A DNA stretch of 38,498 nucleotides from ZC4RG30 sp964396335 (GCA_964396335.1 CAYNEX010000008.1:1-38498); one strand, 5' to 3'. Positions 1 through 8,400 are shown, counted from the first letter of the stretch. Translations and numbers: made by a program. Notes: a model not told the origin generated them from the letters alone.

Positions 1-2
1 GC

Positions 3-719
3 ACCCCGGATCGAGCGCGCCTGTTCGAGCGGCGGGTTGCGCTGGTCACGGGCGGAGGCTCGGGAGCTGGCGCGGCCATCGCGAGGCTGTGCGCGTCGAT
101 GGGCGCCAACGTCATGGTGGCCGACATCGATTACGCCCTGGCAGGCCAGGTGGCAGCGGGCATCCGCGAGACCGGTGCGATGGCGCTGGCGCACCGCTGC
201 GATGTGGCGCAGGAGGACCAGGTCAGCATGCTGCTGGAGCGGACCCTGCGCGAGTTCGGCGGCCTGGAATACGTGTTCAACGTGGCCGGCCCGTGGCTGG
301 ACGGCGACCCGCTCAACTACTGGTCGCGCATCGTCAACACCAACCTGCTGGGCACGATGCATGTGACCCGCCACGCCATCGACATCCTGAAAAAGCGCGG
401 TGGCGCGGTGGTCAACGTGGCTGCCAGCGCGGCCATGGGCTTCGGCGATGGGGAGGGCGATCGTCCCGCATGGGTGGCGGCCAAGGCCGGCGTGCTGCGG
501 CTCACCGCGGCGCTGCGCAACCTGCAGGAGCAGAAGATCCGCGTGAACTGCCTGGCGCCGGACCGCATCGATTCGCCCGAGGATTTCGCCCGCGCGGCGG
601 TGGAGCTGGCGATGCGCGAGGATTACGCGGGGCGCGTGCTGCTGTACCGCTCGGCCAACGACCTCGAAGTGGTGGATTACGGCGACCCGGGCTATCGCAT
701 GGCCCACCCTGTGGCATGA
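3..719 (+). CDS. SDR-family protein lacking the catalytic Tyr (5' partial)
   Basis: The reading frame is already open at the left edge, so the true start lies outside the window. Seen: a Rossmann nucleotide-binding motif TGGGSGAG near the start of the visible part, an NNAG-like motif read as NVAG, and a Ser in NVAASAAMGF at the usual active-site Ser position. Where the classical short-chain dehydrogenase motif Tyr-x-x-x-Lys should stand, the sequence reads W-V-A-A-K, so the Lys is kept and the Tyr is replaced by Trp. Family knowledge: that Tyr is the general acid/base of classical SDRs. The protein may be a catalytically altered or binding-only SDR. The stop codon overlaps the start of the next gene (ATGA), so the two are translationally coupled. 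The specific substrate is unknown; the neighbours suggest catabolism of a small acid or aromatic compound. Confidence 0.8.
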   Translation, partial: TPDRARLFERRVALVTGGGSGAGAAIARLCASMGANVMVADIDYALAGQVAAGIRETGAMALAHRCDVAQEDQVSMLLERTLREFGGLEYVFNVAGPWLDGDPLNYWSRIVNTNLLGTMHVTRHAIDILKKRGGAVVNVAASAAMGFGDGEGDRPAWVAAKAGVLRLTAALRNLQEQKIRVNCLAPDRIDSPEDFARAAVELAMREDYAGRVLLYRSANDLEVVDYGDPGYRMAHPVA

Positions 720-2203
720 AGACCATCGGCCATTTCATCGGCGGACGCATCGTTGATGCGGGCGCGCGCAAGGGCGAGGTGTTCAACCCGGCCACCGGCG
801 AAGTCAGCGCCCGGGTGCTGATGGCCGACCAGGCCACCGTCGCTGCCGCGGTCCAGGCCGCCGCGGCAGCATGGCCCCGGTGGGCGGCCACCTCGGTGCT
901 GCGGCGTGCGCGGGTGATGTTCCGTTTCCGCGAACTGCTCGAGACGCATCGTGGCGAGCTGGCCGCCGCCATCACGCGCGAGCACGGCAAGTTGCTGTCC
1001 GACGCCGACGGTGAAGTGACCCGTGGCATCGAGGTGGTGGAATTCGCCTGCGGCGCGCCGCGCCTGCTTTCCGGCCTGCATTCGGACAACATCGGCGGCG
1101 GCATCGACAACTGGAGCCTGCGCCAGCCGCTGGGCGTGGTGGCCGGCATCACGCCGTTCAATTTCCCGGTGATGGTGCCGATGTGGATGTTTCCGCCGGC
1201 GCTGGTCACCGGCAACACCTTCGTGCTGAAGCCCTCCGAGCGCGATCCTTCCGCCAGCCTGCTGCTGGCGGAACTGCTGCGCGAAGCGGGCCTGCCCGAT
1301 GGCGTGTTCAATGTGGTGCAGGGCGACCGCGAGGCGGTGGATGCCTTGCTCGACCACGAGGAAGTGCGCGCGGTTTCGTTCGTGGGCTCGACGCCGATCG
1401 CCCGCCATGTGCATGCGCGCGCCACCGCCAGCGGCAAGCGCGCGCAGGCGCTGGGTGGCGCGAAAAACCACCTGGTCGCGATGCCCGATGCGGACCCGGA
1501 CCTGGTGGCCGATGCGCTGGCCGGCGCCGCGTTCGGCTCCGCCGGCGAACGCTGCATGGCCATCTCGGTGCTGGTGGCCGTGGGTGATGCGGCCGATCGC
1601 ATCCTGCCACGCGTGATCGAGCGCGCCCGCGTGCTGAAGGTCGGCGCCGGCGACCATGCCGACAGCCAGATGGGCCCGCTGGTGACAGCGGCGCACAAGG
1701 CGCGCGTCGATGGTTACATCGCGCGCGGCGTGGAAGAGGGCGCCCGCCTGCTGGTGGATGGCCGCGGCTGCAAGGTACCGGGGCTTGCGGGTGGATTCTT
1801 CACCGGCCCGACGGTGTTCGACCATGTGCTGCCATCGCACCAGATCTACCTCGAAGAGATCTTCGGTCCGGTGCTGTGCGTGTTGCGCGTACCGGACCTC
1901 GCCAGCGCGGTGAAGCTGGTCAATTCGCATCCGCTCAGCAATGGCGCCGCCTGTTTCACGGCCGATGGTGCCAGCGCGCGTGCCTTCGCGCGCGGCGTGC
2001 AGGTGGGCATGGTGGGCATCAATGTGCCCATTCCGGTGCCGATGGCGTGGCATTCCTTCGGCGGCTGGAAGCAGTCCCTGTTCGGCGAACACCATGCCTA
2101 TGGCGACGAGGCGCTGCGCTTCTACACCCGCTACAAGAGCGTGATGCAGCGCTGGCCGGAAGGCCCGGGCCGTGGTCCCGAATTCACCATGCCCGTCAAC
2201 TGA
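716..2203 (+). CDS. mmsA: Methylmalonate-semialdehyde dehydrogenase (CoA-acylating)
   Basis: Aldehyde dehydrogenase superfamily, 495 residues, the usual length for MmsA. Seen: the MmsA-type N-terminus (IGHFIGGR), the segment GITPFNFPVMVPMWMFPPAL with the conserved Asn of the oxyanion hole, ALGGAKNH, and the catalytic Cys at about residue 280 in FGSAGERCMAIS, a signature of CoA-acylating (methyl)malonate-semialdehyde dehydrogenases. Known reaction: NAD-dependent oxidative decarboxylation of malonate or methylmalonate semialdehyde to acetyl- or propionyl-CoA, in valine, inositol or beta-alanine catabolism; cytosolic. The start ATG overlaps the stop of the upstream SDR gene (ATGA), which fixes the start. 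The stop overlaps the next start (TGATG), so the three genes form one tight operon. The actual semialdehyde handled in this operon cannot be told from sequence. Confidence 0.92.
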   Translation: MKTIGHFIGGRIVDAGARKGEVFNPATGEVSARVLMADQATVAAAVQAAAAAWPRWAATSVLRRARVMFRFRELLETHRGELAAAITREHGKLLSDADGEVTRGIEVVEFACGAPRLLSGLHSDNIGGGIDNWSLRQPLGVVAGITPFNFPVMVPMWMFPPALVTGNTFVLKPSERDPSASLLLAELLREAGLPDGVFNVVQGDREAVDALLDHEEVRAVSFVGSTPIARHVHARATASGKRAQALGGAKNHLVAMPDADPDLVADALAGAAFGSAGERCMAISVLVAVGDAADRILPRVIERARVLKVGAGDHADSQMGPLVTAAHKARVDGYIARGVEEGARLLVDGRGCKVPGLAGGFFTGPTVFDHVLPSHQIYLEEIFGPVLCVLRVPDLASAVKLVNSHPLSNGAACFTADGASARAFARGVQVGMVGINVPIPVPMAWHSFGGWKQSLFGEHHAYGDEALRFYTRYKSVMQRWPEGPGRGPEFTMPVN

Positions 2204-3342
2204 TGAAGGCCATCACCAGCGTCGCCGACCTGCGTGAGCTGGCGCGCCGGCGCGTGCCGCGGGCGCTGTTCGATTATGTGGATGGCGGCGCCTATGACGA
2301 GATCACCCTGCGGCGCAACCGCAGTGATTTCGATGCCATCCGGCTGCGGCCGCGCGCGCTGATCGATGTGGCGAAGCAGAGTCTCGCCACCACCATCCTG
2401 GGTTCACCGGCGGCGATGCCGCTGGCCCTGGCGCCGGCCGGCATGGGCGGCTACATCCGCGGCGATGGCGAGATCCTCGCCGCACGCGCGGCCGAGGCCT
2501 TCGGCATTCCGTTCTGCCTCAGCACGGTATCGATCTGCTCGATCGAGGATGTGCGGGCGGCCACGCGGGCGCCTTTCTGGTTCCAGCTGTACGTGATGAA
2601 GGACCGCGGCTATACCGCCGAGCTGGTCAATCGCGCCGCCGCCGCCGGCTGCAGCGCGCTGATGATGACGGTGGACATCCCGGTGGGCGCGTTGCGCCGC
2701 CGCGACCCGAAGAATGGCCTGAGCGTGCCACCGCGCGTCACGCTGAAGAACGTGCTGGATGTGGCGCGCAAGCCCGCCTGGCTGTGGAGCATGGCGCGCA
2801 CGCCGCGTCGCGGCTTCGGCAACCTGGCCACCGCCGTGAAACGCGCCGGCGGCATGCCGTTCGCGCAATTCGTGCAGAGCCAGTTCGATGCCTCGGTGAC
2901 CTGGCGCGACCTGGAGCAGTACCGCGCGCAGTGGAGAGGCAGGCTGATCGTGAAGGGCATCATGGACGCCGAGGACGCCCGCCAGGCGGTGGCGCTGGGC
3001 GCCGACGCGCTGGTGGTGTCGAACCATGGCGGACGCCAGCTGGATGGCGCGCCTTCGTCGATCTCGATGCTGCCGCGGATCATGGACGCCGTGCAGGGTC
3101 GCGCCGAGGTGATGCTCGACAGTGGCGTGCGTTCCGGCATGGACATCCTGAAGGCGCGTGCACTGGGTGCGCAGGCGGCGCTGGCGGGCCGGGCCTGGCT
3201 GTATGGCGTCGGCGCGCTGGGCGAGCAGGGTGTCTCCCTGGCCCTGCAGCTGATCAGCCGCGAACTGCAGGTGAGCCTGGCGCTCACCGGCTGCAACGAC
3301 GTCAACGACCTGGGTCCGCAGCACCTCGTCCCCGGCCCTTGA
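2203..3342 (+). CDS. FMN-dependent alpha-hydroxy-acid dehydrogenase (LldD/mandelate/glycolate family)
   Basis: 379 residues, a TIM-barrel flavoprotein. Seen: the N-terminal FDYVDGGAYDE motif typical of the family, ALAPAGMGG, and the active-site stretch VSNHGGRQLDG with the catalytic His at about residue 275. Family knowledge: members oxidise (S)-2-hydroxy acids (lactate, glycolate, mandelate) to 2-oxo acids with FMN, passing electrons to the quinone pool or oxygen. The ATG overlaps the mmsA stop by one base (TGATG), so it is co-translated. There is no signal peptide. Which hydroxy acid is used is not decided by the sequence. Given the SDR and MmsA neighbours, it probably feeds a 2-oxo acid or semialdehyde route. 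LldD is the most common annotation, but mandelate dehydrogenase-like activity fits equally well. Confidence 0.88.
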   Translation: MKAITSVADLRELARRRVPRALFDYVDGGAYDEITLRRNRSDFDAIRLRPRALIDVAKQSLATTILGSPAAMPLALAPAGMGGYIRGDGEILAARAAEAFGIPFCLSTVSICSIEDVRAATRAPFWFQLYVMKDRGYTAELVNRAAAAGCSALMMTVDIPVGALRRRDPKNGLSVPPRVTLKNVLDVARKPAWLWSMARTPRRGFGNLATAVKRAGGMPFAQFVQSQFDASVTWRDLEQYRAQWRGRLIVKGIMDAEDARQAVALGADALVVSNHGGRQLDGAPSSISMLPRIMDAVQGRAEVMLDSGVRSGMDILKARALGAQAALAGRAWLYGVGALGEQGVSLALQLISRELQVSLALTGCNDVNDLGPQHLVPGP

Positions 3343-3383
3343 AGCCTGCCGGCGGCCCCCGCCACCATCGTGCGGCTTTGGAG

Positions 3384-3389
3384 TAGGCT
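3384..3389 (+). promoter_or_regulatory. Possible -10 element before the second SDR gene
   Basis: TAGGCT lies 36 nt before the ATG at 3426. The same hexamer precedes the PQQ dehydrogenase (11352) and murJ (35447). No convincing -35 element is visible, so this is a weak call. It would give the SDR/oxygenase pair its own promoter, separate from the upstream operon. Confidence 0.25.
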
Positions 3390-3425
3390 TCCCTTCCATT
3401 CATTCGATCGGGAGTTGCAAGGCCA

Positions 3426-4169
3426 ATGACGGGGAAAGTCGCTCTGGTCACCGGCGCAGGTTCGGGTATCGGTCGGGCCGTGGCCCTGGGACTCGCGGGT
3501 GCCGGATACCGGGTCGCCATCGCCGGCCGCCGCGAGGCACTGCTGCAGGAAACTTCCGCGGCCGCCGGTGGTGGCATGCTGGTGGTGCCCACCGATGTCA
3601 CCGACGAGAAGGCTGTCGCCGCGATGGTCGACCGGGCGGTTGCGCACTACGGCCGCCTCGACGTGCTGTTCAACAATGCCGGTACCACCGCGCCCTCCAC
3701 GCCCACCGAGGAGCTGCCGGCCGATGCCTGGCGACGGGTGATCGATACCAACCTCACCGGCGTGTTCTTCTGCGCGCAGGCGGCCTTCCGTGCGATGAAG
3801 GCGCAGGAGCCGCGTGGCGGCCGCATCATCAACAATGGTTCGATCGCCTCCGAGACGCCGCGCCCCTACATGGCCGCATACACCGCCTCGAAGCATGCGG
3901 TGACCGGCCTGACCAAGACGCTGGCGCTGGAAGGTCGCCGCTACGACATCGCCTGCGGCCAGATCGACATCGGCAATGTGCAGACCGACCTCGGCATCAA
4001 CATGTCAGGCGGCACGCTGCAGGCCGACTTCAGCATCAAGCCCGAGCCCACCTTCGACGTGAAGCATGTGGCCGAGGCGGTGCTGTACATGGCCGGCCTG
4101 CCGCTGTCGGCCAATGTGCTGCGCATGACGGTGATGGCCACCACCATGCCGTTCGTCGGAAGGGGATAA
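3426..4169 (+). CDS. Classical short-chain dehydrogenase/reductase
   Basis: 247 residues, the standard classical SDR length. Seen: TGAGSGIG nucleotide-binding motif at residues 9-16, NNAG, active-site Ser in NNGSIASE, and an intact Y-T-A-S-K catalytic motif, in contrast to the degenerate SDR at the left edge. Known chemistry: NAD(P)-dependent oxidoreduction of an alcohol or ketone in the cytosol. It follows the hydroxyacid dehydrogenase after an 83-nt gap and precedes the carotenoid-oxygenase gene by 13 nt, so it is probably co-transcribed with the oxygenase. It could oxidise or reduce the aldehyde or alcohol handled by that enzyme (inference). The start is the first ATG, with AAGG just upstream. 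Confidence 0.9.
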   Translation: MTGKVALVTGAGSGIGRAVALGLAGAGYRVAIAGRREALLQETSAAAGGGMLVVPTDVTDEKAVAAMVDRAVAHYGRLDVLFNNAGTTAPSTPTEELPADAWRRVIDTNLTGVFFCAQAAFRAMKAQEPRGGRIINNGSIASETPRPYMAAYTASKHAVTGLTKTLALEGRRYDIACGQIDIGNVQTDLGINMSGGTLQADFSIKPEPTFDVKHVAEAVLYMAGLPLSANVLRMTVMATTMPFVGRG

Positions 4170-4182
4170 GCAGGAGACTGCC

Positions 4183-5634
4183 ATGCAGCAGCCAGCCGCC
4201 GTGACCGGGGCCCGCACGCGTTTCGAGGCCGACATCGCGGACTGCGAGGTCATCGGCCAGGTTCCCTCCGACCTCGATGGCGCCTTCTACCGCGTCGGCG
4301 CGGAGTGGTATTACCCGCCGAAGTTCGCCGATGACGCCATCCTGAATGCCGATGGTTACATCAGCATGTTCCGCATCCGCGGCGGTCGCGTGTCCTATCG
4401 CGGCCGCTGGATCCGCACCGAGCGTTTCCGCCGCAACCAGGAAGCCGGGCGGCAGCTGTATGGCTACTACCGCAATCCCTTCACCGACGACGAGGCGGTG
4501 CGCGACCCGGCGCGGCCGGCGCGCCGCACCGTGGCTAACACCGCGCCGCTGGTGTTCAACCGCAAGCTGCTGGCGCTGAAGGAAGACGGGCTGCCCTACG
4601 AGCTGGACCCGAACACGCTGGAGACCCGCGCGCAGTGGGATGCCGGCGGCCAGTGGCGCGGGGAGACCTTCAGCGCGCATCCGAAGCTCGATCCGCTCAC
4701 CGGCGAGATGGTGGCCTTCGGCTACGAGGCCACCGGCCTGGCCAGCGACGACCTGTACATCGCCACGCTGGACCCGCGCGGCCGCCTCACCGACAGCGTG
4801 ATGGTGAAGGTGCCCTATGTCAGCGTGATCCATGACATGGCGCTGACGCACCGGCACGTGGTGATTCCGTTCGGTGGTTATGTCACCGGCATGGAACGAC
4901 TGCGCGACGGCCGCATCCACTGGGGCTGGGACCGCAGCAAGCCCTCGATGATCGGCGTGATCCCGCGCGGCGGCAATGCCCGCGACATGCGCTGGTTCGA
5001 GGGTCCCGAGCGCTGCATGATGCATACCTTCAATGCGTACACCGACGGCGACAAGGTCGTGCTGTATGCGCCGTTCTACGACTCGAACTTCTTCCCGTTC
5101 TTCCCGAATGTGGATGGCTCGCCGTTCAATCCGGCCGGCGCCCGCGCCGTGATCCGCCGCATCACGCTGGACCTGTCGAAGCGTTCGAACAAGTGGGAAG
5201 AGGAGATCCTCTGGGACCAGCCCATCAACGACCTGGGCAAGATCGACCCCCGCGTGATGACGCTGGATACGCGTTATCTCTACGCACCCTACGTCGACGA
5301 TGCGCGCACCGGCAGCCTGCCGCCGGGCTCGCCGGCGCGCATGACCAACATGTATGGCCGCTTCGATCTGCGTTCGCAGCAGGTGGAGCGCTACTTCGCC
5401 GGTCCCACGCACTCGCTGCAGGAATGCACCTTCGTGCCGCGGGAGCCGGCCGAGGAGGGCAATGGTTACCTCATCGGTGTGTGCACCAACTACGCCGAGC
5501 AGCGCTCGGAGCTGGTGATCGCCGATGCGCAGCGGCTCGGCGATGGCGATGTGGCGAGGGTGATCCTGCCGTTCGTGGTCAGCTCGCAGGTGCACGGCAT
5601 CTGGGCCGGCAGCCACGAGCTGCCGCTGATTTGA
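4183..5634 (+). CDS. Carotenoid oxygenase family protein (stilbene/apocarotenoid-cleaving type)
   Basis: 483 residues, seven-bladed propeller non-heme iron dioxygenase family. The four iron-binding histidines can be placed: H166 in FSAHPKLD, H217 in VIHDMALT, H281 in MMHTFNAY and H471 in QVHGIW near the C-terminus. FSAHPKLDPLTGEMVAFGY is a family signature. Known activity: O2-dependent cleavage of a C=C double bond in carotenoids, apocarotenoids, stilbenes (lignostilbene) or phenylpropenes, giving aldehydes. An AGGAG ribosome site sits before the ATG. It ends base-to-base against hemF on the other strand. Clustering with an SDR, a hydroxyacid dehydrogenase and a semialdehyde dehydrogenase fits an aromatic or side-chain catabolic role better than pigment metabolism, since no carotenoid synthesis genes are nearby. 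The substrate is not determined. Confidence 0.9.
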   Translation: MQQPAAVTGARTRFEADIADCEVIGQVPSDLDGAFYRVGAEWYYPPKFADDAILNADGYISMFRIRGGRVSYRGRWIRTERFRRNQEAGRQLYGYYRNPFTDDEAVRDPARPARRTVANTAPLVFNRKLLALKEDGLPYELDPNTLETRAQWDAGGQWRGETFSAHPKLDPLTGEMVAFGYEATGLASDDLYIATLDPRGRLTDSVMVKVPYVSVIHDMALTHRHVVIPFGGYVTGMERLRDGRIHWGWDRSKPSMIGVIPRGGNARDMRWFEGPERCMMHTFNAYTDGDKVVLYAPFYDSNFFPFFPNVDGSPFNPAGARAVIRRITLDLSKRSNKWEEEILWDQPINDLGKIDPRVMTLDTRYLYAPYVDDARTGSLPPGSPARMTNMYGRFDLRSQQVERYFAGPTHSLQECTFVPREPAEEGNGYLIGVCTNYAEQRSELVIADAQRLGDGDVARVILPFVVSSQVHGIWAGSHELPLI

Positions 5635-6564
5635 TCAGGCCAGCCAGTCGCGGCCGCGCAGCTCGGTGAGATAGGGCAGCAGCTTCGCGTCCAGTTCCGG
5701 CTCGGGCGACTGGTAGGACCAGGTCGCCAGCGGCGGCATCGACACCAGGATGGCCTCGGTGCGCCCGCCGGACTGCAGTCCGAACAGCGTGCCGCGGTCG
5801 AATACCAGGTTGAACTCCACGTAACGGCCGCGGCGGTACAGCTGGTAGGCGCGCTCGCGTTCGTTGGAAGGCAGATCACGACGTCGGTCGATGACCTCGC
5901 GGTAGGCGCGCAGGTAGCCATGGCCGACCTGCTTCATCAGCGCGAGACCCTGCTCGAAGGTCAGCGGCGCTTCCGGGTTCTGCTCGTTCACGTCGTCGTA
6001 GAAGATGCCGCCGATGCCGCGCGCTTCGCCACGATGCTTCAGGAAGAAGTAGTCGTCGCACTGCTTGCGGAAACGCGGGTACAGCGACGGCGACACGGAG
6101 TCGCAGGCGGCGCGCGCGGCGCGATGCCAGCCGACCACGTCTTCTTCATAGGGGATGTAGGGTGTGAGGTCGAAACCGCCGCCGAACCACCACACATCAC
6201 CGGCGCTGAAGAAACGCACATTCATGTGCGCGGTGGGCGCATGCGGATTGCGCGGGTGCATCACCACCGACACACCCATGGCATGGAAGGAGCGACCGGC
6301 CAGGTGCGGATTGCGCGCCGTGGCCGCCGGCGGCAGCTGCGAGCCGCGCACATCGGAGAACGCGACGCCGGCGCGTTCCATCACCGGGCCGTCTTCCTGC
6401 ACGGCGGTGACACCGCCGCCCTGCAGGCCGCCACCGGCGGGGCGGGCCCAGGTATCACGCAGGAAGGGTTTGCCGAGCTCGTCACCGAAGGTGCGGCACA
6501 GGTCATCCTGCAGCGACTTCAGGTAGACGAGGACTTCAGAGGCGCGTTCTTCTTGGCGGTCCAT
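5635..6564 (-). CDS. hemF: Oxygen-dependent coproporphyrinogen-III oxidase
   Basis: 309 residues, full length. Seen: GVAFSDVRG, SVVMHPRNPHAPTAHMNVRFF, GGGFDLTPYIPYEEDVV, GIGGIFYDD and RGRYVEFNLVFDRGTLFGL, all HemF signatures that include the conserved His and Asp residues. Known reaction: oxidative decarboxylation of coproporphyrinogen III to protoporphyrinogen IX with O2 in haem synthesis; cytosolic homodimer. It is transcribed alone, away from hyi, and ends exactly next to the carotenoid-oxygenase stop. The start is the only Met that gives the family N-terminus. It has no Shine-Dalgarno, and a TAGAAT hexamer lies only 6 nt upstream, which suggests a leaderless mRNA. Confidence 0.96.
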   Translation of the reverse strand: MDRQEERASEVLVYLKSLQDDLCRTFGDELGKPFLRDTWARPAGGGLQGGGVTAVQEDGPVMERAGVAFSDVRGSQLPPAATARNPHLAGRSFHAMGVSVVMHPRNPHAPTAHMNVRFFSAGDVWWFGGGFDLTPYIPYEEDVVGWHRAARAACDSVSPSLYPRFRKQCDDYFFLKHRGEARGIGGIFYDDVNEQNPEAPLTFEQGLALMKQVGHGYLRAYREVIDRRRDLPSNERERAYQLYRRGRYVEFNLVFDRGTLFGLQSGGRTEAILVSMPPLATWSYQSPEPELDAKLLPYLTELRGRDWLA

Positions 6565-6570
6565 GGGCTG

Positions 6571-6576
6571 ATTCTA
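6571..6576 (-). promoter_or_regulatory. -10 element of hemF, leaderless configuration
   Basis: On the minus strand TAGAAT is followed by 6 nt and then the hemF ATG, so transcription would begin at or next to the start codon. The -35 region (about AGGATT) is weak. The same hexamer is the -10 of the strong rplU promoter in this window. Confidence 0.5.
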
Positions 6577-6621
6577 AGCCCGGCGGCAGCCAAAATCCTG
6601 TCTTCATCGCAGGCCATGCAG

Positions 6622-6627
6622 TATGTT
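6622..6627 (+). promoter_or_regulatory. Possible -10 element of hyi, leaderless configuration
   Basis: TATGTT is followed by exactly 6 nt and then the ATG at 6634, the same geometry as the divergent hemF promoter. There is no Shine-Dalgarno between them. The -35 (about TGTCTT at 6599) is weak. Confidence 0.4.
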
Positions 6628-6633
6628 CGCGGC

Positions 6634-7419
6634 ATGATCCGACTGTCCGCGAATATCTCCACGCTGTTCACCGACCTGCCGTTCCTCGATCGCATCCCGG
6701 CCGCCGCAAAGGCCGGTTTTGAGGCGCTGGAATGCCAGTTTCCCTACGAGTTCGATCCCGGCGAGTTCGCCGCCAGGATCCGCCAGAACGCGCTGACCTG
6801 CGTGCTGATCAACGCGCCGCCCGGCAATGCAGGCGAGCGTGGCATCGCTTCGCTGCCGGGACGGGAGGCGGATTTCGAGGCCTCGATCGAACTGGCCGCG
6901 CGTTATGCGCAGGCCAGTGGTGCGCAGCGTGTGCATGTCATGGCCGGCCTGCTGCCCGAGGCAAGGGAACGCCGCGACCATCTTGAGGTCTACATCTCGA
7001 ATATCCGCCGCGCGGCGGAGCACCTGGCGCCGCTGGGCATCGATGTGATGATCGAGCCGATCAACACGCGCGTGGATGTGCCCGGCTATTTCCTCGACAG
7101 CACAGCGCTGGCGCTGGAATGCATCGAAAGCGCCGGGCGATCCAACATCCGCCTGCAGTTCGACCTCTACCACATGCAGATCATGCAGGGAGACCTGCTG
7201 CGTTCGGTGCAGCGGCTGCTGCCGTTCATCGGCCACATCCAGCTGGCCGACAATCCAGGCCGTCATGAGCCGGGCACCGGCGAGATCAACTTCGATCGCC
7301 TGCTGCCGGCCATCGACGCGCTGGGCTACCAGGGTTACATCGGCTGCGAATACACGCCGGCAGGCGATACGCTCGCAGGCCTTGGCTGGGCGCGGCGCTG
7401 GCTGCGTACGCGCCACTGA
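6634..7419 (+). CDS. hyi: Hydroxypyruvate isomerase family protein
   Basis: 261 residues, TIM-barrel of the xylose-isomerase-like superfamily. Seen: N-terminal LSANISTLFTDLPFLDR, MIEPINTRVDVPGYFLD with a metal-binding Glu, LQFDLYHMQIMQGD, GHIQLADNPGRHEPGTGEINF and GYIGCEYTP, the complete set of Hyi signatures. Known reaction: reversible isomerisation of hydroxypyruvate to tartronate semialdehyde in glyoxylate metabolism. Some relatives act on other small sugars. An in-frame ATG at 6616 would add six residues. I prefer 6634 because the family begins at this point and a -10-like hexamer stands 6 nt before it. It is followed after 36 nt by the NmrA-type gene, probably in the same transcript. Confidence 0.88.
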   Translation: MIRLSANISTLFTDLPFLDRIPAAAKAGFEALECQFPYEFDPGEFAARIRQNALTCVLINAPPGNAGERGIASLPGREADFEASIELAARYAQASGAQRVHVMAGLLPEARERRDHLEVYISNIRRAAEHLAPLGIDVMIEPINTRVDVPGYFLDSTALALECIESAGRSNIRLQFDLYHMQIMQGDLLRSVQRLLPFIGHIQLADNPGRHEPGTGEINFDRLLPAIDALGYQGYIGCEYTPAGDTLAGLGWARRWLRTRH

Positions 7420-7455
7420 GAATCGGTTTCATTCGAATACAGGGGAGGTTGCATC

Positions 7456-8385
7456 GTGTATGCAGTGACCGGCGTGGGCGGATACATCGGGTCCGCAGTG
7501 GTGGAGAACCTGCTGCAGGATGGCGTGCCACCGGGCGAGATCGTCGTCACCAGCCGCAACGAGGACACGCTCGCCCGCTGGCGCGCCCGTGGCGTGAAGG
7601 TGCATCGCGCGGATTTCAACGACCGCGCGGCACTGGTGCAGGCCTTCCAGGGTGTGCAGCACCTGTTCATGGTGTCGACGATGGAGGTGGGCGCCGTGCG
7701 CCAGCGCCAGCATCGCAACGCGGTGGACGCCGCGCGTGAAGCCGGCGTGCAGCACATCGTCTACACCTCGTTCCTGAACGCCGAGAAGCCGGACGTGGAT
7801 TCCTTCGAGCTGACGGACCACAAGTTCACCGAGCGGCTGATCCGCGACAGCGGCATGCGCTACAACTTCCTGCGCAACAACCAGTACGCCGATGCCATGG
7901 CCGAGAACCAGGCCGCCATCGCCATCACCACCGGACGTTCGATCGGCAATGCCGGCAAGGGGCGGGTGGGTTTCGTGGCGCGCGACGACGTGGCGGCGGT
8001 GGCCGCGAAGCTGCTGCAGGGCAAGGGTGAGCCCGATACCGCCTATGACGTCACGGGTCCGGAAGCGCTGGACTATGGCCAGGTTGCGGCACTGATCAAG
8101 GAACTGAGCGGCGCCGAGTTCGAGGTCATCGACCTCACCGACGAGCAGATGTATGCGATGTGGGATTCACTCGGCGTGCCGCGCGAGGCCACCGGTGATT
8201 TCTCGAAGTCGCCGGTGCCCTGGTGCAGCGACGGCATGGTGTCGTTCGGACGCATGATCCGCGAGGGTCACCTGGACCGTGTCACCGATGTCGTGGAGCG
8301 CTTCACCGGCCGCAAGCCCAAGAGCCTGCGGCAGCTGATGATCGAGCGTCGGGGCACCTGGCCTGCGCCAGCGCGCGCCGGCTGA
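7456..8385 (+). CDS. NmrA-like NAD(P)-binding reductase (atypical SDR, QorB-type)
   Basis: 309 residues starting at GTG, with AGGGGAGG about 8 nt upstream fixing the start. Seen: N-terminal VTGVGGYIG Rossmann motif (GxxGxxG), the segment VYTSFLNAEKPD and FTERLIRDSGMRYNFLRNNQY, typical of NAD(P)H-binding NmrA/QorB proteins that have lost the classical Tyr-x-x-x-Lys pair. Family members act as NAD(P)H:quinone oxidoreductases or redox sensors in the cytosol. It lies 36 nt after hyi. A strong hairpin at 8401-8440 follows it and probably ends the transcript. The substrate is unknown. Confidence 0.8.
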   Translation: MYAVTGVGGYIGSAVVENLLQDGVPPGEIVVTSRNEDTLARWRARGVKVHRADFNDRAALVQAFQGVQHLFMVSTMEVGAVRQRQHRNAVDAAREAGVQHIVYTSFLNAEKPDVDSFELTDHKFTERLIRDSGMRYNFLRNNQYADAMAENQAAIAITTGRSIGNAGKGRVGFVARDDVAAVAAKLLQGKGEPDTAYDVTGPEALDYGQVAALIKELSGAEFEVIDLTDEQMYAMWDSLGVPREATGDFSKSPVPWCSDGMVSFGRMIREGHLDRVTDVVERFTGRKPKSLRQLMIERRGTWPAPARAG

Positions 8386-8400
8386 GCGGACCATGCTACG

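Noticed and set aside
89..715. N-terminal extension of mmsA back to position 89
   Set aside because: The extension is an out-of-frame reading of the SDR gene. The MmsA family begins at the ATG at 716, which overlaps the SDR stop.
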